From assembly GCA_035633755.1 (NCBI GenBank), contig DASQEH010000095.1, positions 1 through 64,000 on the forward strand: 64,000 bases of DNA, in the 5' to 3' direction. Shown one piece after another: positions 34,940 to 42,851 of the stretch. Under the pieces are notes generated by a model. The model worked only from the letters and a program-made list of their open reading frames with translations, made no database searches and was not told the origin of the DNA. A program made the position numbers and the translations under genes. How positions within the stretch are numbered: position 1 is the first letter of the stretch; the number at the start of each line of letters is the position of its first letter. This DNA is from DASQEH01 sp035633755 (GTDB lineage Bacteria > Actinomycetota > Actinomycetes > Propionibacteriales > Nocardioidaceae).

Positions 34940-36250
34940 GTGGACCACTGCCCCCGGTGTGGTACGGGTGTGCCGTTCCATGCCGCGCAGTGCGTTCGCT
35001 GTGGGCTGCTGCGGGCAGGTGCAGCGCCTTTCCCTGCTGAGCCGAGTGGTCGCTTCGGCCCGGCGGCACCAGCCACGTGGTGGCAGCGCACAGGTGTGCT
35101 GTTCGCCGTCGTGGCAGGGTTGACGGCCATCATGGTGGCTTCTCTCGTCACGGGCGGGCTGTGGCTGATGCAGGCCGGCTCCTTCGGGATCGCCACGGCC
35201 GCGCGGGGGGAGGTGCCCGGTCCCGCTGTTCATGCCGGCGGTCCTCTACCGGGACAGCCCGGCGGCGACTTCGCCGGCGTGTACTCCGCAGTGCAGTCCG
35301 GGGTCGCCCTGATCACGGTCGACACCTGCGACATGCCGTCTTCAGGAACCGGCTTCCTCGTGGCACCCACCACGGTGGTCACCGCCGCCCACGTCATCGA
35401 CGGGGCCACCAAGGTGGAGGTCGACTTCGACGGCGAGTCCATGCAAGCAACCGTCACCGGCATCGCACCGTCTCTCGACCTGGCCGTCCTCTCGCTGCCG
35501 GCCAGGGTCGGGAGCCGGCATGTGTTCACGCTGGCAGGCCAAGACCCCCAACCGGGGACCCATATCGCCGTCATCGGGTACCCGCTGGGAGAGCCCAAGT
35601 CACTGACCGAGGGCACGATCTCCGGACTCGGGCGGACCATCACGACTCAGTCAGGCACGTACGGTGGCCTGATCCAGACCGACGCGGCCATCAATCCCGG
35701 CAACTCAGGTGGCCCGCTGCTCAACGGCCGCGGTGAGGTGGTCGGGGTCGCCGATGCCATGCGGGCCGACGCGCAAGGTATCGGATTCGCGGTGCCCACC
35801 TCCGCCGTCCGCGACGCGATCGAGTCCGGGGTCGGGCTGAGTCCGCAGGAAGCAGCCACCTGCGAGCCGTCGCAACACCGGGACAGGACAGGTCCGCGCG
35901 CCACGGTGCGTTCGTACCTGCGCGCGGTCAACACGTCGGACTACGACAAGGCCATGCGCCTGGTCGGCGACCGGTTCCGTGAAGAGACGACACGCGCCGA
36001 GTGGCTGTCCGACCACGCCACCATGCACAACGACCAGCTCGACGTGGAATGGGTCGACGTCACAGGAGAATCGGCCGAGGTGTGGGCGACACATCGTCGT
36101 TCCCATGACGCGGGCTACGGCCCCCCCGGCGCCGAGGACGCCACCTGCGTGCGGTGGTCGCTCGACTACACCCTGAGCCGGCACGGCGACAGCTGGCAGA
36201 TCGAGGACATCAGCGGTCACGAGGATCCGCCGTGGGTCCGCTGCGACTGA
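34940..36250 (+). CDS. Membrane-anchored S1C (HtrA-like) serine protease with N-terminal zinc ribbon
   Basis: 436 residues. The N-terminus has a cytoplasmic zinc ribbon (Cys4, Cys7, Cys18, Cys21: HCPRCG...QCVRCG), then one membrane helix (about 52-78) and an external trypsin-like domain with His151 (TAAHVID), Asp180 (SLDLAVL) and Ser256 (GNSGGPL). No PDZ domain follows; instead a C-terminal NTF2-like region (about 320-436, ATVRSYLRAVNTSDYDKAMRLV in pieces). The GTG start has GAGGAGG upstream. Likely an envelope quality-control or signalling protease; substrate unknown. Confidence 0.85.
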   Translation: MDHCPRCGTGVPFHAAQCVRCGLLRAGAAPFPAEPSGRFGPAAPATWWQRTGVLFAVVAGLTAIMVASLVTGGLWLMQAGSFGIATAARGEVPGPAVHAGGPLPGQPGGDFAGVYSAVQSGVALITVDTCDMPSSGTGFLVAPTTVVTAAHVIDGATKVEVDFDGESMQATVTGIAPSLDLAVLSLPARVGSRHVFTLAGQDPQPGTHIAVIGYPLGEPKSLTEGTISGLGRTITTQSGTYGGLIQTDAAINPGNSGGPLLNGRGEVVGVADAMRADAQGIGFAVPTSAVRDAIESGVGLSPQEAATCEPSQHRDRTGPRATVRSYLRAVNTSDYDKAMRLVGDRFREETTRAEWLSDHATMHNDQLDVEWVDVTGESAEVWATHRRSHDAGYGPPGAEDATCVRWSLDYTLSRHGDSWQIEDISGHEDPPWVRCD

Positions 36251-36288
36251 CGCCCACTGTCGCGCGCACTGGGTTCGGCGCTCTCGTT

Positions 36289-36423
36289 TAGACTGGCGGT
36301 GGACGAGCACGGCGTGGTGCTCAGGTCCCCTGGACGGCCGCTCCGTGCGGCCCACCGGCTTCCGTCTGTCGGCGGCGATCCGACCAGGGCCTGCCAGTTC
36401 ACCACGACGTCGAAGGGCACATC
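36289..36423 (+). promoter_or_regulatory. serA promoter and structured 5' leader
   Basis: TAGACT (36289-36294) predicts a transcript start near 36301, giving a leader of about 123 bases. Its 5' end folds well: GGACGAGCAC (36301-36310) pairs with GTGCTC (36317-36322) and, after a two-base bulge, GTCC (36325-36328). The same GTCC can pair with GGAC (36332-36335) instead. A second hairpin, GGCCGC/GCGGCC (36336-36352), follows directly. AAGGGCA precedes the ATG. This could be a switch, but no known class is recognised. Confidence 0.45.
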
Positions 36424-38013
36424 ATGACGAAGCCGATTGTGTTGATCGCCGAGGAGCTCAGCCCGGCCACCGTTGAGGCCCTCGGGCCGCAGTTCGAGGT
36501 CAGGCACTGCGACGGCGCCGACCGGGCGGAGCTGCTCGCGGCGGTCGGCGACGCCGACGCGCTCATGGTGCGCAGCGCCACCAAGGTCGACGCCGAGGTG
36601 CTCTCCACGGCGCGGCGGCTGCGCGTCGTCGCCCGGGCCGGGGTGGGGCTGGACAATGTCGACGTCCGGCAGGCCACCCAGGCGGGCGTCATGGTGGTCA
36701 ACGCACCCACGTCGAATATCGTCAGTGCCGCCGAGCTCGCCGTAGGACTGCTCATCGCCGCGGCACGCCACATCGCACCGGCGAACGCCGCCCTCAAGAG
36801 CGGGCAGTGGAAGCGCAGCAAGTACGGTGGGACCGAGCTGTACGAGAAGACCCTGGGGATCGTGGGGCTGGGCCGTATCGGGGTCCTGGTGGCGCAGCGT
36901 CTCAGCTCGTTCGGCATGAGGGTGATCGCGTACGACCCCTATGTCCAGGCGGGGAGGGCCGCGCAGCTCGGCGTGCGCATGGTCAGTCTCGACGACCTGT
37001 TGAGCGACGCGGACTTCATCTCGGTGCACCTGCCGAAGACGCCGGAGACAGCCGGCCTGCTGGGTGAGGAGCAGCTGGCGCGGTGCAAGCCGACCGCGAT
37101 CGTGGTGAACGCTGCCCGCGGAGGAATCGTGGACGAGCATGCCCTGTACGTGGCCATCAAGGAGGGCCGCCTGGCCGGTGCCGGCCTCGACGTGTTCGCC
37201 GCCGAGCCGTGCACCGACTCACCGCTGTTCGAGTTCGACAACGTGGTGGCGACGCCTCACCTGGGTGCGTCTACAGCGGAGGCGCAGGAGAAGGCGGGGA
37301 TTGCGGTTGCCCGGTCGGTCCGGCTCGCGTTGAGTGGCGAGCTCGTCCCGGACGCCGTGAACGTGCAGGGCGGCGTCATCGCCGAGGACGTGCGTCCCGG
37401 CATACCGCTGACGGAGAAGCTCGGCCGGATCTTCACGTCCCTCGCCGGAGAGGTGGCGCAGCAGCTCGACGTTGAGGTACGCGGTGAGATCACCACGCAC
37501 GACGTCAAGGTCCTCGAGCTGGCGGCGCTCAAGGGCGTGTTCTCCGACGTGGTCGAGGAGTCGGTCTCCTACGTGAACGCCCCCGTCCTCGCCGCGGAGC
37601 GGGGTCTCGCCGTCCGCCTGGTCACCGACCCCGAGAGTCCCGACCATCGCAACCTGGTGACGCTGCGAGGCACCCTCGCCGACGGTAGCCAGGTATCGGT
37701 GTCGGGCACGCTGATCGGCATCCACCAGCGTGAGCGCCTGGTCGAGATCAACGGTTACGACATCGACGTGGAGCCCACTGGACATCTGGCTTTCTTCGTG
37801 TACGCCGACCGCCCCGGGATGGTGGGCGCCATCGGCCGGATCCTCGGTGACGCCGGGATCAACATCGGAGGCATGCAGGTGGCTCGCGACCATCAGGGTG
37901 GGCTGGCGCTGGTCGCGCTCACGGTGGACTCGGCCATCCCCGGGACCGTCCTCGACGACATCGCCGGGGAGATGGAGGCTCAGCTGGTGCGTGCGGTGGA
38001 CGTCTCGTCCTGA
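36424..38013 (+). CDS. serA: D-3-phosphoglycerate dehydrogenase (long, ACT-containing form)
   Basis: First step of serine synthesis from 3-phosphoglycerate, 529 residues. The NAD motif is GLGRIGVLVAQRL; catalytic residues lie in NAARGGIVDE (Arg), DVFAAEPC (Glu) and TPHLGAST (His). A long allosteric substrate-binding domain (about 315-450) precedes the C-terminal ACT domain (LAFFVYADRPGMVGAIGRIL in part), the actinobacterial type with serine feedback. It is preceded by the folded leader. Confidence 0.96.
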   Translation: MTKPIVLIAEELSPATVEALGPQFEVRHCDGADRAELLAAVGDADALMVRSATKVDAEVLSTARRLRVVARAGVGLDNVDVRQATQAGVMVVNAPTSNIVSAAELAVGLLIAAARHIAPANAALKSGQWKRSKYGGTELYEKTLGIVGLGRIGVLVAQRLSSFGMRVIAYDPYVQAGRAAQLGVRMVSLDDLLSDADFISVHLPKTPETAGLLGEEQLARCKPTAIVVNAARGGIVDEHALYVAIKEGRLAGAGLDVFAAEPCTDSPLFEFDNVVATPHLGASTAEAQEKAGIAVARSVRLALSGELVPDAVNVQGGVIAEDVRPGIPLTEKLGRIFTSLAGEVAQQLDVEVRGEITTHDVKVLELAALKGVFSDVVEESVSYVNAPVLAAERGLAVRLVTDPESPDHRNLVTLRGTLADGSQVSVSGTLIGIHQRERLVEINGYDIDVEPTGHLAFFVYADRPGMVGAIGRILGDAGINIGGMQVARDHQGGLALVALTVDSAIPGTVLDDIAGEMEAQLVRAVDVSS

Positions 38014-38035
38014 GGGCCACGCCGCACGGTCAGGC

Positions 38036-38602
38036 TTACCGCCGCGACGCGATCAACACCGCCGCATCGTCGGTGACCATGACCTCGACGGTCGTGAACC
38101 GCTCGTCGGTCAACCACTGCTGCCGAATGGTGTCGACACGACCCTCGAAGAGCGGTGGCCAGCAGGTGCTGGGCGTGAAGTCGTCGAGGACCACCACACC
38201 GCCGGGCTCCAACATCGCCGCCACCGTGTCGGCCCCGGACCGCTTCGCCTCCCGGACGTCGAGGAACAACAACGAGAACGGCCCGTGGTCGCTGAGCGAG
38301 GCCCAGTCGCCGTTGACGACCTCGACGCGAGGGTGGTCCTGAAACAGCTCGGTCACGGCCTCGGCGAGGTCTGCGTCCACCTCAGCGGTCACGACCCGGC
38401 TGGTCTCTCGTGCCCCGTGCGACAGCCAGGCGGCACCGACGCCGCACCCCGTTCCGCACTCGCCCAGTGTGCCGTGCCTGCTGGCGGCCAGTGCGGACAG
38501 GAGCCGGCCGGTCTCCAACCGGCTGGAGGTGACGAAGCCACGTCGACGTGACAGGTCCAGCGCTGCGGTGACGATGGCAGGGAGTTCCAGCGGAGCGCTC
38601 AC
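38036..38602 (-). CDS. Class I SAM-dependent methyltransferase
   Basis: 188 residues, O-methyltransferase-3-like. The AdoMet motif is GECGTGCGVGAAWL (about 45-58) with EVDADL as motif II and LLFLDV as motif III-like; DDF and TPS near 150 resemble the metal/acceptor region of small-molecule O-methyltransferases. It is transcribed against serA and converges with it. Acceptor unknown. Confidence 0.8.
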   Translation of the reverse strand: MSAPLELPAIVTAALDLSRRRGFVTSSRLETGRLLSALAASRHGTLGECGTGCGVGAAWLSHGARETSRVVTAEVDADLAEAVTELFQDHPRVEVVNGDWASLSDHGPFSLLFLDVREAKRSGADTVAAMLEPGGVVVLDDFTPSTCWPPLFEGRVDTIRQQWLTDERFTTVEVMVTDDAAVLIASRR

Positions 38603-38664
38603 CCCTCGCAGTATGCCAACCGGGCTGTCTTCGGTATCACCATGCGAGACCGCTGTCCAAATAG

Positions 38665-38695
38665 TTGGCTCTGCAGTCCTGGTGGTGTGTAGCGT
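38665..38695 (+). promoter_or_regulatory. Candidate promoter upstream of the leuB leader ORF
   Basis: TTGGCT (38665-38670) and TAGCGT (38690-38695) are 19 bases apart. The -10 ends 9 bases before ATG 38705, the start of a small ORF that runs into leuB. Confidence 0.4.
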
Positions 38696-38704
38696 CGACG
38701 CGTT

Positions 38705-38935
38705 ATGTACGACATGTACCCCGGCTGGGGTCCCGCCGCAGCCCCTGATGGAGTGGCGCTCGATCGTCGGGTCGCCCGTCGCAAGCGCCCGGAGTCGTCG
38801 CAGCCACCCGCCGCGCGAGTACGCGCTGTGCAGGAGTCGCTGGACCGGCGTGACAACGGCGGTCGTCCCCCCAGTGAGGGTCCTCTCGTCGGGCGAAGCG
38901 AGGGGACGCGGTCATGGCGCGGCGAGTCCGGCTAG
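38705..38935 (+). CDS. Small protein of unknown function overlapping the leuB start
   Basis: 76 residues, starting MYDMYPGWGPAAAPDG and rich in Arg, Pro and Gly, with AVQESLDRRDNGG in the middle. It has a well-placed -10 and overlaps leuB by 22 bases, so it may couple translation of leuB. Tyr/Met/Trp at the N-terminus is unusual for a chance frame, but the C-terminal half looks compositionally random. I do not recognise a family. Confidence 0.45.
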   Translation: MYDMYPGWGPAAAPDGVALDRRVARRKRPESSQPPAARVRAVQESLDRRDNGGRPPSEGPLVGRSEGTRSWRGESG

Positions 38936-39978
38936 GGGTCATCGGCGGCGACGGTATCGGGCCTGAGGTTGTCGCCGAGGCACTGAAGGTGCTCGATGCC
39001 GTAGCTGCGTCTCACGACGTCACGTTCGAGCGGGCAGAGTACGACTTGGGTGCCGGCCGGTGGCACGCCACCGGCGAGGTGCTTCCCGATTCTGTCCTGG
39101 CAGAGCTGCGGGAGTGCGACGCGATCCTGCTGGGGGCGGTGGGCGGGAAGCCGAACGACAGATCGATGCCGCCGGGGTTGCTCGAACGCGGACTGCTCCT
39201 GAGGTTGCGCTTCGAGCTGGACCTCTACGTCAACCTGCGACCGTCGCGGACCTATCCCGGCGTTCCTACGCCGCTGCGTGAGCCGGGCGAGGTCGACTTC
39301 GTCGTGGTCCGTGAGGGGACCGAGGGGCCGTACGTCGGCAACGGGGGCTCGCTGCGTGCCGGCACCCCGCACGAGATCGCGACCGAGGTGAGCGTCAACA
39401 CGGCTTTCGGTGTCGAGCGCGTCGTGCGCGACGCCTTCGCCCGCGCCGAGCGGCGGCCTCGCCAGCGCCTGACATGGGTACACAAGACGAATGTGCTCGC
39501 CCACTCGGGCGCTCTGTGGGGCAGGATCGTCGCCGCCGTGGCCGAAGAGCACCCCGCGGTGTCCGTGGACTACCTCCACGTCGACGCCGCGACGATCAAG
39601 CTCGCCAATGATCCGGCCGGGTTCGACGTCATCGTGACCGACAACCTCTTCGGAGACATCCTGACCGACCTGGCGGCGGCCGTGACGGGGGGCATCGGGC
39701 TGGCCGCCAGCGCCAACCTGAATCCAGCCGGCGACGCCCCGAGCATGTTCGAACCCGTGCACGGGTCCGCGCCGGACATCGCGGGGCAGCACAAGGCCGA
39801 TCCGACGGCGGCCATCCTGAGCGCTGCCCTCCTCCTCGACCACCTCGGCCTGGACGTCGCGGCGCGGTCGGTGGAGCAAGCTGTCCATGCCGACCTCGCC
39901 TCTTCCGACGGGACGAGCCGACCGACTGCCCAGATCGGAGACGCCGTCGCTGAACGCCTTGTCTCCGGCGTGAGTTAG
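38914..39978 (+). CDS. leuB: 3-isopropylmalate dehydrogenase
   Basis: NAD-dependent oxidative decarboxylation of 3-isopropylmalate in leucine synthesis, 354 residues; the homologue also serves the citramalate route. GVIGGDGIGPEVV opens the fold; VREGTEGPYVG and VTDNLFGDILTDLAAAVTGG (in part) are the substrate and metal-binding stretches, and EPVHGSAPDIAG is the NAD-binding signature. GAGGGGA precedes ATG 38914. Confidence 0.95.
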   Translation: MARRVRLGVIGGDGIGPEVVAEALKVLDAVAASHDVTFERAEYDLGAGRWHATGEVLPDSVLAELRECDAILLGAVGGKPNDRSMPPGLLERGLLLRLRFELDLYVNLRPSRTYPGVPTPLREPGEVDFVVVREGTEGPYVGNGGSLRAGTPHEIATEVSVNTAFGVERVVRDAFARAERRPRQRLTWVHKTNVLAHSGALWGRIVAAVAEEHPAVSVDYLHVDAATIKLANDPAGFDVIVTDNLFGDILTDLAAAVTGGIGLAASANLNPAGDAPSMFEPVHGSAPDIAGQHKADPTAAILSAALLLDHLGLDVAARSVEQAVHADLASSDGTSRPTAQIGDAVAERLVSGVS

Positions 39979-39981
39979 CGT
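39976..39981 (+). promoter_or_regulatory. Candidate -10 element (TAGCGT) of ilvE
   Basis: TAGCGT overlaps the leuB stop codon and ends 6 bases before ATG 39988, so ilvE may be transcribed separately as a leaderless message. Confidence 0.5.
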
Positions 39982-39987
39982 GCTGGT

Positions 39988-41076
39988 ATGACGCAGACGT
40001 TCCAGAGCACGGTCGTGCGGTCCGACTCGCCGGTCAGCGCCGCTCGGCGGGCCGAGATCTTGACCGACCCCGGATTCGGGGTGCACTTCACCGACCACAT
40101 GTTCGTGTCGGAGTGGACGCCCGATGCCGGGTGGCACGACGCGACCGTCAAGCCGTACGGCCCCTTCACGATGGATCCGGCCAGCTCCGTTCTGCACTAC
40201 GCGCAGGAGATCTTCGAAGGTCTCAAGGCCTACCGTCATCCCGACGGCAGCATCTGGTCGTTCCGCCCGGACGCCAACGACGCACGGTTCCAGCGTTCCG
40301 CAGTGCGCCTCGCGCTCCCATCGCTGCCGACCGGCGCGTTCATCGACGCCGTCCAGGCGCTCGTCGAGGTCGATCGGGAGTGGGTGCCCAGCGGCGACGA
40401 GCAGTCGCTGTACATCCGTCCGTTCATGTTCGCCTCCGAGGTCTTCCTAGGGGTGCGACCGGCCAAGCACGTGACCTTCGCGGTCATCGCGTCGCCGGCA
40501 GGGCCGTACTTCAGCGGCGGAGTCAAGCCGGTGTCGATCTGGCTGAGCGAGGACTACAACCGAGCCGCCCCCGGTGGCACCGGCGCCGCGAAGTGCGGCG
40601 GAAACTACGCGGCGAGCCTGCTGCCGCAGCAGGAGGGAATCGCGAACGGCTGCGACCAGGTCGTGTTCCTCGACGCCACCGAGCACGCGACGCTTGAAGA
40701 GCTCGGCGGCATGAACATCTTCCTCGTCTACGGCGACGGGACCTTGGTGACGCCGGAGCTCAACGGGTCGATCCTCGAGGGAGTCACGCGCTCGTCGGTG
40801 CTCGAACTGGCAGACGAGCTCGGCTACAAGGTGGACGAGCGACGGGTGACGATCGACGAGTGGCGCGAAGGTATCGCCAATGCCGACATCGCCGAGGTGT
40901 TCGCGTGCGGCACCGCCGCCGTCCTGACGCCGATCGGGACGCTGAAGTGGCGTGGCGGGCAGGTGTCGGGCAGTGAGACGGCCGGGCCGGTCACCCTACG
41001 GCTACGGCAGCGTCTGCTCGACATTCAGTACGGCCGCACGGCCGATCCCTACGGCTGGATGCACCGCCTGGCTTGA
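39988..41076 (+). CDS. ilvE: Branched-chain amino acid aminotransferase
   Basis: Fold-type IV PLP aminotransferase, 362 residues, last step to valine, leucine and isoleucine. HYAQEIFEGLKAYR and the PLP-lysine segment GAAKCGGNYAASL are present; ELGGMNIF and LNGSILEGVTRSS bind phosphate. The start is fixed by the promoter spacing. Confidence 0.96.
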   Translation: MTQTFQSTVVRSDSPVSAARRAEILTDPGFGVHFTDHMFVSEWTPDAGWHDATVKPYGPFTMDPASSVLHYAQEIFEGLKAYRHPDGSIWSFRPDANDARFQRSAVRLALPSLPTGAFIDAVQALVEVDREWVPSGDEQSLYIRPFMFASEVFLGVRPAKHVTFAVIASPAGPYFSGGVKPVSIWLSEDYNRAAPGGTGAAKCGGNYAASLLPQQEGIANGCDQVVFLDATEHATLEELGGMNIFLVYGDGTLVTPELNGSILEGVTRSSVLELADELGYKVDERRVTIDEWREGIANADIAEVFACGTAAVLTPIGTLKWRGGQVSGSETAGPVTLRLRQRLLDIQYGRTADPYGWMHRLA

Positions 41077-41082
41077 GCGCTG

Positions 41083-41102
41083 GCGCCGGCTCAGCCCGGC
41101 GC
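41083..41102 (+). terminator. GC-rich hairpin after ilvE
   Basis: GCGCCGG pairs with CCGGCGC across a six-base loop just after the ilvE stop. There is no T tract. It may end part of the transcription before cimA; the rest of the 170-base gap holds the octamer repeat. Confidence 0.4.
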
Positions 41103-41210
41103 TGACCCGGTCCCACCACGGGCACCGTGTCGAGCAGCTTCGCAATCCCACCCGACCCACTCCGCACTTTGACCAGCGACATCTCGGGCCTGTGCCCTCC
41201 AACAGCCCCC

Positions 41211-41234
41211 AGCAGCCCAGCAGCCCAGCAGCCC
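41211..41234 (+). repeat. Three tandem copies of octamer AGCAGCCC
   Basis: Perfect 8-bp tandem repeat directly before the ribosome-binding sequence AAGGACGAGG of cimA. Loss or gain of a unit would change the spacing to any upstream start and shift frame, but not the cimA ATG itself. Confidence 0.7.
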
Positions 41235-41246
41235 AAGGACGAGGCG

Positions 41247-42851
41247 ATGACCGACCCCGGCGACTTCCACGTGTACGACACGACGCTGCGCGACGGTGCG
41301 CAGCAGGAGGGACTGGCGTTGTCGGTCGAGGACAAGCTGCAGATCGCCCGGCACCTGGACGACCTCGGCGTGGGGTTCATCGAGGGCGGGTGGCCGGGTG
41401 CCGTCCCGAAGGACACGGAGTTCTTCCGGCGGGCACGCGCTGAGCTCGACCTCGCCACGGCGACCTTGGCAGCCTTCGGCGCGACCCGCAGACCCGGTGT
41501 GCGCGCTGCTGACGACCCGCTGGTGGCTGCGCTTCGGGAGTCAGGTGCGCCGGTGGTGACCCTGGTCGCAAAGAGCTCCGACCGCCATGTCGAGCTCGCC
41601 CTGCGCACGACGCTGACCGAGAACCTCGCCATGATCCACGACACCGTGGAGCATCTGCTCGCCTCCGGCCAGCGGGTCTTCGTCGATGCCGAGCACTTCT
41701 TCGACGGCTACCGCGACAATCGTGCCTACGCCCTCGAGGTGCTGACGGTGGCGGCCGGCGCGGGCGCCGAGGTCGTGGCATTGTGCGACACCAACGGGGG
41801 GATGCTTCCTGGCGAGGTGGCCGAGGTGGTCCATGACGCCCTGGAGAAGACAGGGGTCCGGGTCGGGATCCATTGCCACAACGACACCGGCTGCGCCGTT
41901 GCCAACACGCTTTCGGCGGTGGATGCCGGCGCCAGCCACGTTCAGGGGACGCTGAACGGCTACGGCGAGCGCACTGGCAACGCCGATCTCGTGACGGTGG
42001 TGGCCAACCTGGAGCTGAAGCGGCACCAGCCGGTGTTGTCCGGTGGCGGCCTTCGGGAGGCCACCCGCATCGCGCACGCGGTATCGGAGGTCACGAACGT
42101 TCCGCCCTACTCGCGTCAGCCCTATGTGGGTGCCTCGGCCTTCACCCACAAGGCAGGGCTGCACGCGAGCGCGATCAAGGTGGACCCGAACCTGTACCAG
42201 CATGCGGAGCCGACCTCGGTGGGCAACGACATGCGGCTGCTCGTGTCGGAGATGGCCGGCCGCGCCTCGATCGAGCTGAAGGGCAAGGAGCTGGGGTTCG
42301 ACCTGGCCTCCGACAGGGAGCTCGTGGGCAGGATCACCTCGCGCGTCAAGGCGCTGGAGGCAGCCGGTCACACGTTCGAGGCGGCCGACGCCTCCTTCGA
42401 GCTCCTGCTGGTCGAGGAGGTCGAGGGGCAGCGTCCGTCGTACTTCGACGTGGAGTCGTGGCGCGTCATCACCGAGTCGAGCCCTGCCGGTGAAGCGGCG
42501 TCGGAGGCCACCGTGAAGCTGTGGGCCGGGGGACAGCGGGTGGTGACGACAGCGGAGGGCAACGGCCCGGTGAACGCCTTGGACGCGGCGCTGCGCCAAG
42601 CCATCGGCACCGCGTTCCCCCACGTCGAAAAGCTGCAGCTGATCGACTACAAGGTACGGATCCTCGACCAGGGCCACGGAACCGACGCCGTGACCCGGGT
42701 GCTCATCGAGACAGCCGATGCCACGTCCTCGTGGGTGACCGTCGGGGTAGGACACAACGTCGTCGAAGCCTCATGGGCGGCGCTGCTTGACGCCGTCACC
42801 TACGGACTGCGCCGCATCCAGGCTGCGACTGACGCGGTCTCGGCCGGGTAG
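41247..42851 (+). CDS. cimA: Citramalate synthase / 2-isopropylmalate synthase family protein
   Basis: Homologue of CimA (534 residues), which condenses pyruvate with acetyl-CoA to (R)-citramalate as a threonine-independent entry to isoleucine. YDTTLRDGAQQEG opens the DRE-TIM barrel; metal ligands lie in GIHCHNDTGCAVANTL. A C-terminal LeuA-type regulatory domain (about 400-520) is present. LeuCD and LeuB could carry citramalate on to 2-oxobutyrate. The start was set at ATG 41247 after AAGGACGAGG; the upstream open frame is repetitive. Its 3' end overlaps the opposite gene by 81 bases. Confidence 0.9.
   Translation: MTDPGDFHVYDTTLRDGAQQEGLALSVEDKLQIARHLDDLGVGFIEGGWPGAVPKDTEFFRRARAELDLATATLAAFGATRRPGVRAADDPLVAALRESGAPVVTLVAKSSDRHVELALRTTLTENLAMIHDTVEHLLASGQRVFVDAEHFFDGYRDNRAYALEVLTVAAGAGAEVVALCDTNGGMLPGEVAEVVHDALEKTGVRVGIHCHNDTGCAVANTLSAVDAGASHVQGTLNGYGERTGNADLVTVVANLELKRHQPVLSGGGLREATRIAHAVSEVTNVPPYSRQPYVGASAFTHKAGLHASAIKVDPNLYQHAEPTSVGNDMRLLVSEMAGRASIELKGKELGFDLASDRELVGRITSRVKALEAAGHTFEAADASFELLLVEEVEGQRPSYFDVESWRVITESSPAGEAASEATVKLWAGGQRVVTTAEGNGPVNALDAALRQAIGTAFPHVEKLQLIDYKVRILDQGHGTDAVTRVLIETADATSSWVTVGVGHNVVEASWAALLDAVTYGLRRIQAATDAVSAG

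Noticed and set aside
41211..41234. A CRISPR-like tandem repeat upstream of cimA.
   Set aside because: Units are only 8 bp with no spacers; it is a simple sequence repeat.
41541..42755. A 404-codon minus-strand frame inside cimA.
   Set aside because: Antisense shadow; cimA carries the DRE-TIM and LeuA regulatory domains.
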